From NCBI GenBank assembly GCA_949318235.1, contig OX439128.1:51262674-51326673 (forward strand): a stretch of DNA of 64,000 nt, written 5' to 3'. Shown here piece after piece: positions 54,801-64,000 of this stretch. The position numbers and the translations under genes are program-made. Positions within the stretch are counted from its first letter, which is position 1. Each line of letters begins with the position of its first letter. Source of the stretch: Ecdyonurus torrentis. Lineage: Eukaryota; Arthropoda; Insecta; Ephemeroptera; Heptageniidae. The notes below the pieces were generated by a model. The model ran no database searches and was not told the DNA's origin. It worked only from the letters and a program-made list of their open reading frames with translations.

Positions 54801-57800
54801 ACATGTAAAAGTGCCTCAGTATGTAGAGCCTACAACAGAGCACAATTAATTTTTATTTGATACCTGTTTCTTCTCCTCCAGCTTGGCTATATGTTGCTCG
54901 TGCACTTCTTTCATTCTCGCTGCCTCCTGACGCGCTTGTGCTTCCAGAGTTTCTCTTTGCACGGACCAAGCTGCCTGAAGACGTGATACTTCTGAGGCAT
55001 GTTCTTCCTTCAATCTCTCACACCGTAGCTCCAACATCACGCGTTCTTCACACAGCTGCCGTTCAAATCTGAATTCACAAGTAATTAAAAATTAAATTTG
55101 GTTTATGTATTTGTTTATGAACTGTAATATTTTTTAAAATATTGAAACTAAAGAAGCTTTTCTATTAACAAAAGATTTTGCTTAAATTAATGTATTTTTC
55201 ATTGTTGCAACTAAATGAGTTTGTAACTAATAACTTCACCATGTTATTAAACTTCCTGAAAATGCGATCTCAAAATTTTAATTATGTACTGTATTAATGC
55301 GCTGAGAGCTAAAGCAGTTACAATGACCCCGAACTTGCATCATAACTAAACTTGCTTTCATGCTACTTTGGTGTGAGTGTGAGTTACTCTTATTATGTGC
55401 TGGCTACACTTGGCATAATATTTTATTATATAAAATGTTTGTAAGGTTACAGATATGTTGTAAAATAATTTCTGCATAGATTAGAGTAACGCAAGTTTGC
55501 TCCAAACTAGCGTGTGAGGAAGTTTAGTTGCGACGTAACTTTGGGGTTGCTGTAATAGCTTTTGCCATCAGCGTGTTAATAATTAAAATTGTGAGATCGC
55601 GTTTTTGGGAGCTTTAAGAACACAATAATCACCCCTTTGATTTACATATAATCTTAAGTCCATTGTGAAAGTGAACTTAACAGTATACCTACCTCTCAGT
55701 GAGCAAAGTCCTCTCCCTCGCCAACTCTTCGTCCTTCTCCTTGATCATGAGTGAACGTAGCTCTTCAACATGTCTGGCCTCAGCTTCAGCTTGAGCTTGC
55801 ACTTCTCTAGAATGCACTGCTTGCAGTTGAGCCACTTTGTTTTCATGTTGTAAACTGAGACGTGTTAATTCTGGTTCCAAGCCTTTCACTGTCAGCTCCT
55901 ATACATCAATATATAAACTGAAAATCTCTGTCTTTATTGCCTATTTTAATTGTAAATTAACTCTACCTTGATACGAGCTGTCTGTCTCTCAACCCAGCGC
56001 TCACGTCTAATCTTCTCTGCGGCTGCTGCCAGTTGCTTTGTTCTTGCAATCTCCACGGTGTGACGTTGTTGTAAAGCCTGAATGGAAGTTTGGTGCTTAC
56101 TTTCCACATTACGTAACTGTTGAACCAACTCTTCAACTTTCTCCACGAGTTGTTTTTTGTCAGCAAGTAACTGAAAACAAAAACATAATATCGAATGTGT
56201 CATTCATTAATATTTAATTAATAGGCCTATATTTAAGTGATATTCAATAGCCCAGTAGACATTCTTGGTAACACAGAAATAATAATGAATTGTTAGAAAA
56301 AGTTCAACAGTAAAATGTCTGTTCTGTTGATAATTGTTCATTCTAGTGCTGAAAGCTGTTCATTGTGTTCATTATTATTTCTGTGCTAGCAAGAATTTTC
56401 CAACCTCCTCACACTATAGGTAGGGTATATTAAAAAAAAATAAAAAATTAAAAAAATTATAAAATAAAAACTTTAGTTTCTACTGTCCTCATTTCAATTT
56501 ACACCAAACGGGAATTTTAAAATTTAAAAATGTTTTCCTTGTTTGTTTAAAAATGGATATACCTTGTCGACATTATCTTGCAGTTTTTTGACAGCTGCCT
56601 CAAAGTCCGCCTTCTGCCTGCGCTGTATTGCTCGGTGCTCTTTGTTTGCCGCAGCCATGGCATCTGAAGCATCAACTCTTGCTTGCAGCAAAGACTCCTT
56701 CAGTAACTGGACATGAGCTGACCGTTCCTCTAATGCTTCTTTCAATGCTCTCAGTTGTCTTTGTGAATTGCCTCCATTGTATCTGAAATTATAGTTATTG
56801 CTTTATAATAAAATCTTCTAATAATAATAAAAGCTTGTTTTTGCTAGTTACTTTATTATTATTATTTTTTTTTCCATAGGCCTATTTTTTATTAAAACTT
56901 TTTGTTTAATTATTATTATTATAAAAGTTTCAACAAGTTGCAATAATATTTGCCAATCAATATTTACAACTTTGCAATTCAAATGAAAGCTAGTATTTAA
57001 AAGCATAAAAATAGTGTGTGTTTTTTAAATACTGTACTTGATTTAAAAAATATATAAATGAAAAAAAAAAACATTGCAGTTGGTTATAGGCCTATATGTA
57101 ATATATTTTAATTTTTTGGCAAATAATAGTAATTAATAGAAACTAGTACAGTACATAGAGCATGTGGAATTGAAAATTATTAAAACGCAAAAATTCTCTT
57201 TTTTTTATAGTAAATTAGGACTTGGGATCAAATGTTCTAGTGTAAGTGCTAAATATGTAGCACTTGTCTATGCTAGAACGTTGGTCCCAAGTAGCTAAAT
57301 AAATTAGAGACTCGTGTTTTATTAATTTTTTATTCACCGTGCATTAATCTCTCTATATACCAACTATTTCCTATTATTAATTATATTTTTAATTTTTATT
57401 AAGATAAAATAATAATAAAACGAATGTGCTTAAAAAAATGAAGTTGTTTCAAAAATGAGGCCACTGAAAATAGTTATACTATTAATAGTTTGTGCTAATT
57501 AATAATTACAAATGATGTCAATGAGGTGAATCACTTACTCTGTGTCCTGGTTTGTTTGCAAGAAGTGTCTCCTGTCAGTTCTGCTGCAAGTCCGAGACAT
57601 CTCATCTGTTTTCTCTACTTGATCCAGGAAATTCAAAATATCACTCACACTGTGGTTATTTGCTGTTGGAGCTGGGTCGCAGTTCACTGGCTTCTCTACT
57701 CACAGGTAAATAAATAAGTCAATAAAATGTTATTTTCATAAAATAAATCAATTACATTTCACACTTGCACACTTATAGCACTTTGCATGAAATTTGAATC

Positions 57801-58027
57801 GCTATATAAAGTAAAAAAAAAAAAAAAAAAAAAAAACTTTATTTTTCATGAATTTACTAGAATTTTTTAGATTTTTTACCCAAGTATAAATTTTTAATGT
57901 GATTTTTAAAGTGGTTATTTTTTACTTTCAACATAATGACTTTAATTACTTTAGAAACCACATAGGCATTATTTTAAACATCCTGCTCCCCCCCCCCCCC
58001 CACACACAAAAATCTAAAAAATCTCTC

Positions 58028-58060
<33 letters not shown>

Positions 58061-58061
58061 T

Positions 58062-58092
<31 letters not shown>

Positions 58093-60419
58093 GCATTAAA
58101 CCAACCTTGTGTTTTCTCTTCCTGGCATTCAGACTTTGTGATTTCATTGTTTCTGTTGCACTCCACTGTCTCATCTGATTTCATCTTTTCTTTTTCCAGT
58201 ATATGATATTCTGAAGCATTCCCAGGGGTCAAATTTTCAACTTTGAGGGTCACTTCATTGCTTTTCAATATTTCAGTTTGGAGTGGCACAACAGTGACGT
58301 CTGTACTTGTCATTTGATCTGAATCTGCATGAAATTTGGGTAAATCTTGTAGCTTAGGCTTTGGAGGCAAAGTTGGTTTCTTTCTAAACTGGATTGGTAT
58401 CTCACTATCTATAATCTCTAGAAGCTCAGCAATTGTTTTTGGTTTTCTTTGTTTGTGTTTCTTAAAATTTCTATTATTCTCAATTTCTTTAGTAGACTCA
58501 TCATTATTATGATGAGAATTATTGTTGAGAAGTAGTTGTTCAACAAGCAACTTCTTACTTGACACAACATCATCATTGTTTGATTCCTGTACTAAATTAG
58601 CAGCAGAACTCTCATCATTCAAATGAAAAGATTCTTTAACTTGACATTTAATATCATCTACTAAAGTTCCTACAAATTTCTCCATTGGATTTGAAAAATC
58701 TGAAGATATGAGTTCACTTGGTAAATTTAAAGTAAGTAAGTTTGATTCAGTTTGAGCAAATCTCAACTGTTTTTTAGTTTGCTGTACCGTACTTTCAAGT
58801 AGTTGGTCCAGCAGTGCGTCAGTTTGAGTTTCTAAATTTTCACGTTGTTGAGTGAAGTCTAATGCTGATGGAGCTGCTTCATTCAGACCCCACATATTGT
58901 GAGGCTTACTCTCAGTCAGGTTTGAGCTCTTATTGCTTTGTACAATGCTGTCAAAATATTGCCATGGCTGCTCTGGAGAGAGACTGACAATTGAATGTCG
59001 TTGAGACATGTACTTTTCTAAATCTGCTGACATTGGGCGAGGTTTTCGTGGAACATTTTTAACACTCTGCAAAATAAATGAATGATATATTTAATAATAT
59101 CAAACAGATTAAAAATTTATATAAATATAGCTGAGAAAAATAAACCATTTGCAGTTAGGTAAAAAGGTTATAGGAGAAACCAGCAAAGGCGCTTTATCAT
59201 AGAGAAAAAGAGTCCAGTTCAGTAAAAATCTTGCAAGTGTTACATTATTACCTGTGCTGGCCAGATTTTCACTAAACTATGTGGGACTCTTTGCTAGGGT
59301 AAGACCCCTGCTGCTTGCTCCCATTCCTTTCTTTCAAATTTATCGTATCAAATATATAAAAATATGTTCGATAAAAAAAAAAGTTTTAGTAACGCTAAAA
59401 TAATATAATCATTGTTCTACAATTACAATTTAAGGTTTAAACCTTACAGAAAAGTTTGTTTCATATTTACACTATTACCCTAGTTTTTTTTTTTTTTTTT
59501 TTTTTTTTTTTATTATTTTTTTTTTTTTACTAATATACCTAAACATGGAATATAAGTTGAAAGTTATGTTATTTTAATAGTTTTCTTTTTTAATTGGTAT
59601 TGATTTGTACAAGATTAACACAACTATAATTTCATACAACCTTTTTTATGGTTAAAATAGTAATAATAATAAAAAGTTCTTATTTTCAAAGTAAAATAAA
59701 ATATTTCCGTTTAATTTTATATTTTAATTTAAAAAATATACTATTACCTGGTGTGAAATGAGCGGTACTGCTGACATAGGTCTTCTCTTTCTTCTTGGTG
59801 TTACAGCATTGGACCTCACGCTTGCCTTGCCTGCATTGCTGTTCAGCCGAGGAGTCAAATTTACCTGTATGTTCACACTCAAAATACATCAAACTATTTT
59901 GGTCCAACACCAAAATTCATTGTAACTCATGCATTTCTTCAATTTGAACTTATTGAAATTGTGGTGCAACGCTTTTTTGTGTAACATAAAATATATAATT
60001 TAAGTAACAAATATTTCTAGTGTGCTTTAAAAATGCTGAAAAATTAAATTATAAAACAAAATGAAGCTTATCATTTAGAATTCCAGAAGTATATCAAGCT
60101 AAATATTTTCTTGAAAGTGTATTTTACACAACGTACTTCATATTATAACTTCTTCTTTTTTTTTTTTTAATTATTTATTATTCTCAGCCGCATGGTTTAT
60201 TTTATTTCATAGTTTTTATCCCAATAAGGATTTATTATTATAAGTATTTTTTGTCATGCATGCCTAGTTAAATATTAAATAAATATAACACTTTTTTTTT
60301 TTTACCTGTGATCCTGATAGGCAAAATGTTGGAGTTTCCGCAATGATCGGTGAACACCTTGAGTTCAATTCCTTATTGTTAGAGGCTGAATTTGGTCTTG
60401 TTTTAATAACAATTGGCAT
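51889..60419 (-). CDS. CEP131: Centrosomal protein 131 (AZI1/dilatory family)
   Basis: Centriolar-satellite and cilium-base protein needed for ciliogenesis and satellite traffic. Twelve coding exons on the minus strand: 60419-60306, 59864-59748, 59066-58106, 57695-57539, 56782-56563, 56170-55967, 55898-55693, 55068-54864, 54755-54544, 54097-53926, 53396-53254, 52018-51889; all phases agree, giving 946 residues (human 1083). Residues 1 to about 397 are disordered and basic/Ser-rich, with RPNSA/RPMSA motifs at 8, 66 and 87. A short helical motif SVSDILNFLDQVEK (about 413-426) matches vertebrate CEP131, and residues about 450-940 are continuous coiled coil. The family signature is AEKIRRERWVERQTARIK followed by ELTVKGLEPE (about 575-602). 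I could not find the IQ motif present in the human N-terminal half. An in-frame stop precedes the ATG. Confidence 0.93.
52109..52288. mobile_element. Inverted-repeat element in CEP131 last intron
   Basis: The left arm ATCGATGCTTCCGCGTC, then AAAAGAGAGCATCTACAC, is mirrored by GTGTAGATGCTCTCTTTTGAC and GAGGCAGCCTCGAT. The arms are about 35 bp, with an additional AGTGTAGAT repeat inside. Confidence 0.7.
52515..52858. mobile_element. Palindrome made of two inverted palindromic units
   Basis: Unit one (52515-52641) begins CGTAAGCTGCAACG and ends GTTGCAGCTTACAGCCCT. Unit two (about 52745-52858) begins AGGGCTGTAAGCTGCAACC and ends GCAGCTTACGG. Each unit is itself a hairpin (TAGTTAAACCGTAGTTAAG ... 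CTAAGGTTTAACTA around GTTGCAACAAT), and the two units are inverted with respect to each other over about 100 bp of spacer. Confidence 0.75.
57215..57296. mobile_element. Small hairpin element in CEP131 intron
   Basis: TTAGGACTTGGGATCAAATG and TTCTAGTGTAAGTGCTA are mirrored by TAGCACTTGTCTATGCTAGAA and CGTTGGTCCCAAGTA around a short loop. Confidence 0.65.
57989..58092. repeat. Poly(C), (CT)n and poly(T) cluster next to a CEP131 splice donor
   Basis: A run of C, then CT-rich and T-rich tracts, end only about 14 nt before the exon 3 boundary (58106), on the intron side. Reading through on the minus strand gives the artefactual Lys and Arg-Glu tail of an unspliced frame. Confidence 0.9.
59158..59345. 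mobile_element. Short CCAGCAAGG-family MITE in CEP131 intron 2
   Basis: AGGAGAAACCAGCAAAGGCG, AGTAAAAATCTTGC and mirrors GCCAGATTTTCACTAAACTA and CCCCTGCTGCTTGCTCC, ending in AAATTTATCG. Confidence 0.65.
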
Positions 60420-61809
60420 CGTTTGATCTGCACCTGTGCCTCGTCAGCCTCTATTTATTAAGTCGGAGAGAATAAGTAATAAAAAAAATCAATTATTTTT
60501 ATTTGGTATCCAGGAACTATACAATTTCAATTTTTAATGGCTGGGGCATATAAATATGATAATAATAAACAATATTAAATATTGTAGTATAGAGGTTGCT
60601 AAGCAAATTTTATAAATTATTTACACTTTTTTTTTTTATCAAACATATATGTTAGAAAATATTACCAAGAAAATTGCATGCACATGAAAATCAATATATT
60701 TATATAATTAGAAAATCAATGTTTGCATGGAGGGGGGAGGGGGAGTATATTTAATAATAATTTTTATGAAACACATTTCAACTAGCAAACGTACCGCATA
60801 TATTATGAAAATTTATATAATGATGTAATTAAATTAGCTATAGGTATTGCCACCGTTTTTATTGTGTGCCTATATAGCCTATATATCTATAATATAAAAT
60901 ATATAATTTACGCGCTATTTTATAATATATAATTTTTCTATATTCTATATACATGTAGATCGAGGCCAAAATTAAATAAATTTGATTTTTAACTTTTAAA
61001 TAAAATTATCAAATTTATTGTTTGGTGGAAATCAAGATCAGCTATATGAGATATGCGAAGTTTGATAAATATGACGGGATTGACGGGTCTATTTGTTTGT
61101 GTATAAATGACGCTTGAATGTCGTAAAGCTAATTTATTGAAAATAATATTCGATCTAATGAATGTATTTTTTTATACTTACTGTTCCTTTCTAAAAGTTT
61201 GGAAAATACATTAATGTTTCTCAATTTTGAGCACAACTATCAAATTAATTATTTTTAAATACTTACTTTTGCTTCATCTATAAAGAACACGATTTGTGCT
61301 ATACACGAGCACGAGCTTTTAAAGCGCAAGCCGCGCGAGCTCAGGCTCAGGAATTCTGCTTTCCAATTTTCGCGGTATATATATATATTTTTTTTTTTCA
61401 GCTGTACTAAAATCGTTGCTCGATTGTTTATGTTGTTTTTTTGCGCAGGAGTCGTGGCTCGCATTTATCCTTCCGAGTATTTTTATTTCATTACTTTTCT
61501 GATTTGTGACGGTTATTGCTATATTTATCCACAAAGGCTACTTATTAGTGTGTTTTAAATATATTTCATACCCTAGTCATTCATCTAAGGTGATAATTTT
61601 TATTCTTGCACGTTGACTATTCAATGTCGCGGAAGTAGTTTGTCCTGTTGGGTTGTGATACGGCAGTTTGAACGAAAGGAAGCCATCTTGAAGGACGACG
61701 AAAGGCTTTAAGTGATATTTGGCTCAGAATATTGGCCCTGCTCGATTTGAATCATTTAGTTGTGAATTTAGACTATGCACGAAACATCATCCCTTATGTG
61801 TACATAGCT
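60420..61809. promoter_or_regulatory. Bidirectional intergenic region between CEP131 and CNOT3
   Basis: 1.4 kb separate the two start codons. The CNOT3-proximal 200 bp are the GC-richer part and contain GCCATCTTG (61682-61690), the complement of the CAAGATGGC core of YY1-type promoter elements common near start sites of housekeeping genes. Two GTAAGT donors on the minus strand (61266 and 61192) could end non-coding first exons of CEP131. The rest is AT-rich with a short TA tract (61375-61387). Start sites are not determinable by eye. Confidence 0.45.
61775..61807 (+). CDS. Upstream ORF in the CNOT3 leader
   Basis: ATG at 61775 opens ten codons (MHETSSLMCT) and stops with TAG at 61805-61807, just two nt before the CNOT3 start codon at 61810. 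It will be in the 5' UTR if transcription starts upstream of 61775, as the promoter-like motif at 61682 suggests. Such spacing favours reinitiation and could tune CNOT3 translation. There is no evidence that the peptide itself matters. Confidence 0.35.
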   Translation: MHETSSLMCT

Positions 61810-64000
61810 ATGGCTGCGACTAGAAAGCTACAAGGTGAGATAATCCAATTTTTTTTTGCACCGAACTCGACCTGTTTACCAATTTCACCTGAGCGTTTGT
61901 TCACTTGCACAGACCAAAGTAAACACAAAACTCGTAGCTACTGAAATTTCAATAACCCTAATATCAACAATAGTAACTATGATTTCTAATAAAATAAAAG
62001 AAACTATCTAATTATCAGCTTTTTAGCGGAAAAAAAGGATTCATTGTATCGATGTTTATACACATTGTGTGCTGCAGTGTGTGAAGTGCCATTATATTTT
62101 TCTATTTTTGCCTCTTTGCTGGTACCTATTTTAACATGAGTGACATAATCTCATTCTAAACGTCTCATTAGTTTAATGTATATTATTTACGTTGCATTAA
62201 ATGGTCCATGCTTTTGTATGTTGCTATAGCTTCATTACTGTGAGCATGGACGACATTGTGATGGAGGCAGGGGGAATAAATAATTTTCATGGAAATTTCT
62301 TAATTACAGCTTGTCTTGAAGTTTTCTTGCCTTGCTCGCTAAATTTATGTCATTTTTAATTGACTGTGTAGAGAAAAATTTGAAAATAGAATGAAAAACT
62401 GTTGATGTTGTCATTATTGTTGTGTGGTAACCATGGCAACCATTTAGTAAAGATAAGAGGACAAAAGCAAAAAGTTTAAAATCAAGTTAATAGCAATCGA
62501 GCTTTTTGTTCTATAACTACTACTGTATCAGAGTAAAATATTTTATCAATACTATTTATATTTAGTGTTTTCGTTTTGGCAACAAATATTTACTAAACAA
62601 TTTAATATTCTGTCACAAAAGTATGATAGCAATTTCGAATCCTAGCATACATTATGTATGTATATGCAGGGGTAGAAGTGAGGGGGGACTTGAAGTGACC
62701 TGTCCCCGCAAAAGAAATTTGAATTAACATTGGAATTAACATTGAATTGGCTATTTTTTATACAAGTCAAAACAAGTATCTTCCTCCCTTTCCTATATGG
62801 GGCTGAATCTTGGTTGCTGCAGAGTAAACGTTACATTAAGGTGGATACTTTGAGTACATCGTTTTGTTTCACTTTGGCAAACGTGTGGCTAGAGAAGATT
62901 AGATAGAGTGGAGAATACAGGGATGCAAGAAACATTGTCAGTAGTATGAGAGTAGTTTGTTAGGGTAGTTTGATCATGTTGAAAGTATGGCTGATGAGAG
63001 AATTGCGTGGAGGGGGAGGGGATATTGGTAATAACAGGTCGGAAGAGGAAAGGGTATGCTTCAAACATAGTGGTCTGATGCAGTTGAATGATATGTACTG
63101 TACGTACACACAATTGTGATAATATATTTTGCCATTCAAAAACTCCCACTAAATCCGCAATGTTATCTTATGAGAAAAACACGAAATGGTAAAAATATTG
63201 AAATGGTAAACTATATTAACATAGTCAAATGTACATAGTGTAAGGTGGTAGAAAACATGAATGAAACAAGGTCAGAATACAATGAAAGTAAGGGATTTGT
63301 TGTTATTTTTATTCAACGATTGTTTATGTTTTTTTTTGTTCAGGCGAGATTGAGAGGTGTCTAAAAAAGGTGTCTGAAGGCGTAGAGACGTTTGAAGACA
63401 CGTGGCAAAAGGTTCACAATGCCACAAACAGCAACCAGAAAGAAAAATATGAGGCGGACCTCAAGAAAGAAATTAAAAAACTACAGAGGCTTCGAGATCA
63501 AATCAAGTCATGGATTGCCTCTGCGGAAATCAAGGATAAGAGCGCCTTGTTGGATCATCGGAAGTTAATAGAAACTGTAAGTTAATTTACATTAATATAA
63601 GTAGCAAATCTACTTTAAATAACATCAAGTTAAAATTTGGAGCTTTTTTGTTATCTTAATTTAATGGACTTTTGTGTGTATATTTTTTTAGCAAATGGAA
63701 AGGTTTAAGGTTGTGGAGAGAGAAACCAAGACCAAAGCTTACTCTAAAGAGGGGCTTGGAGCAGCCCAGAAACTTGATCCTGCACAGAAAGAGAGAGAAG
63801 AAATTTCCATCTGGCTTGTCAATACAATTGATTCTCTCAATATCCAAGTAAGTATTGCTTGTACTGTAGTTAATATATTATGTAGTGAGAACCTCTTTTG
63901 TAATTAAATTTTATCTCTTGTGTTTTCTAGCTGGACACATTTGAGTCTGAAATTGAGTCTATGATGGTGGGTAAGAAGAAAAGACTTGACAAAGATAAAC
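61810..64000 (+). CDS. CNOT3: CCR4-NOT complex subunit 3, 3'-partial
   Basis: Scaffold subunit of the CCR4-NOT deadenylase, acting in mRNA decay and translational repression. Exons: 61810-61834, 63344-63576, 63692-63847 and 63931 to beyond the window, with matching phases, giving about 161 residues so far. It starts [31 protein letters not shown] (two blocks), followed by [20 protein letters not shown] and [20 protein letters not shown], the nearly invariant Not3/Not5 N-terminal coiled-coil domain. The tiny first coding exon (8 codons plus one nt) is followed by a 1.5-kb intron. The C-terminal NOT box lies outside the window. CNOT3 is distinguished from other family members by its N terminus, and identification is firm. 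Confidence 0.96.
62763..63098 (+). pseudogene. Degenerate non-LTR retrotransposon (LINE) reverse-transcriptase fragment
   Basis: In the plus-strand frame through 62790-62830 the translation reads [14 protein letters not shown], the LYGAExW motif at the end of LINE reverse transcriptases. Further down, after stops and frame changes, [18 protein letters not shown] matches the conserved GHVxRMxDxRIxxR C-terminal segment, followed by GRRKG / WSDAVE-like remnants. At least two internal stop codons make it a dead fragment. It lies in CNOT3 intron 1. The clade cannot be assigned. Confidence 0.6.
63105..63234. mobile_element. GTACAC palindromic MITE, copy 5
   Basis: It starts GTACACACAATTGTGATAAT and includes GCCATTCAAAAACTCCCACT, TTATGAGAAAAACACG and AATGGTAAA, ending near CAAATGTAC. 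The inverted match is weaker than in copy 1. Confidence 0.6.

Noticed and set aside
61255..61534. Two minus-strand frames of about 70 codons upstream of CEP131
   Set aside because: Overlapping frames in AT-rich leader DNA with low-complexity Lys/Tyr stretches. More likely part of a non-coding first exon or promoter.

Overview
The window is animal genomic DNA: strongly AT-rich non-coding sequence, GT-AG introns, and six conserved metazoan protein genes whose exons I could join with phase continuity. The organism looks like a bilaterian invertebrate. The GSK3 kinase domain reads somewhat closer to protostome Shaggy-type sequences than to vertebrate ones, but I cannot name a taxon. Non-coding DNA is packed with short palindromic (foldback) elements, microsatellites and long A/T runs.

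Layout. 1-8953: repeat-rich DNA, probably the large intron upstream of the first visible GSK3 exon. 8954-16950 (+): GSK3 (shaggy orthologue), lacking its 5' exons, with a candidate 57-nt cassette exon at 13570-13626. 22629-25921 (-): LRRC58, complete in four exons. 30085-32071 (-): guanylate kinase GUK1, three exons. 34349-36539: a 2.2-kb near-perfect inverted repeat. 36745-45310 (+): hormone-sensitive lipase (LIPE/HSL), eleven exons. 51889-60419 (-): centriolar-satellite coiled-coil protein CEP131/AZI1, twelve coding exons. 61810-64000 (+): the 5' part of CNOT3 (CCR4-NOT subunit), running off the window.

Gene arrangement. GSK3 and LRRC58 converge, GUK1 lies upstream of LRRC58 on the same strand, GUK1 and HSL diverge around the giant palindrome, HSL and CEP131 converge, and CEP131 and CNOT3 diverge over about 1.4 kb. 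The genes do not form one pathway: they cover signalling, nucleotide metabolism, lipolysis, cilium/centrosome biology and mRNA deadenylation. The grouping is mainly of synteny interest. As I recall, in human GSK3B lies near LRRC58 (3q13.33) and GSK3A near LIPE (19q13.2).

Most notable signals: (1) a hammerhead-ribozyme-like motif with a CCAAT/TATA-like promoter in the loop of a foldback element in HSL intron 9; (2) the 2.2-kb palindrome carrying about twelve degenerate 130-bp repeats and ending about 200 bp before the HSL start codon; (3) the GSK3 cassette exon at the same residue junction as the mammalian GSK3-beta-2 insert; (4) many families of palindromic MITE-like elements, several nested or paired repeatedly. 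No tRNA, rRNA or CRISPR-like feature was recognised.
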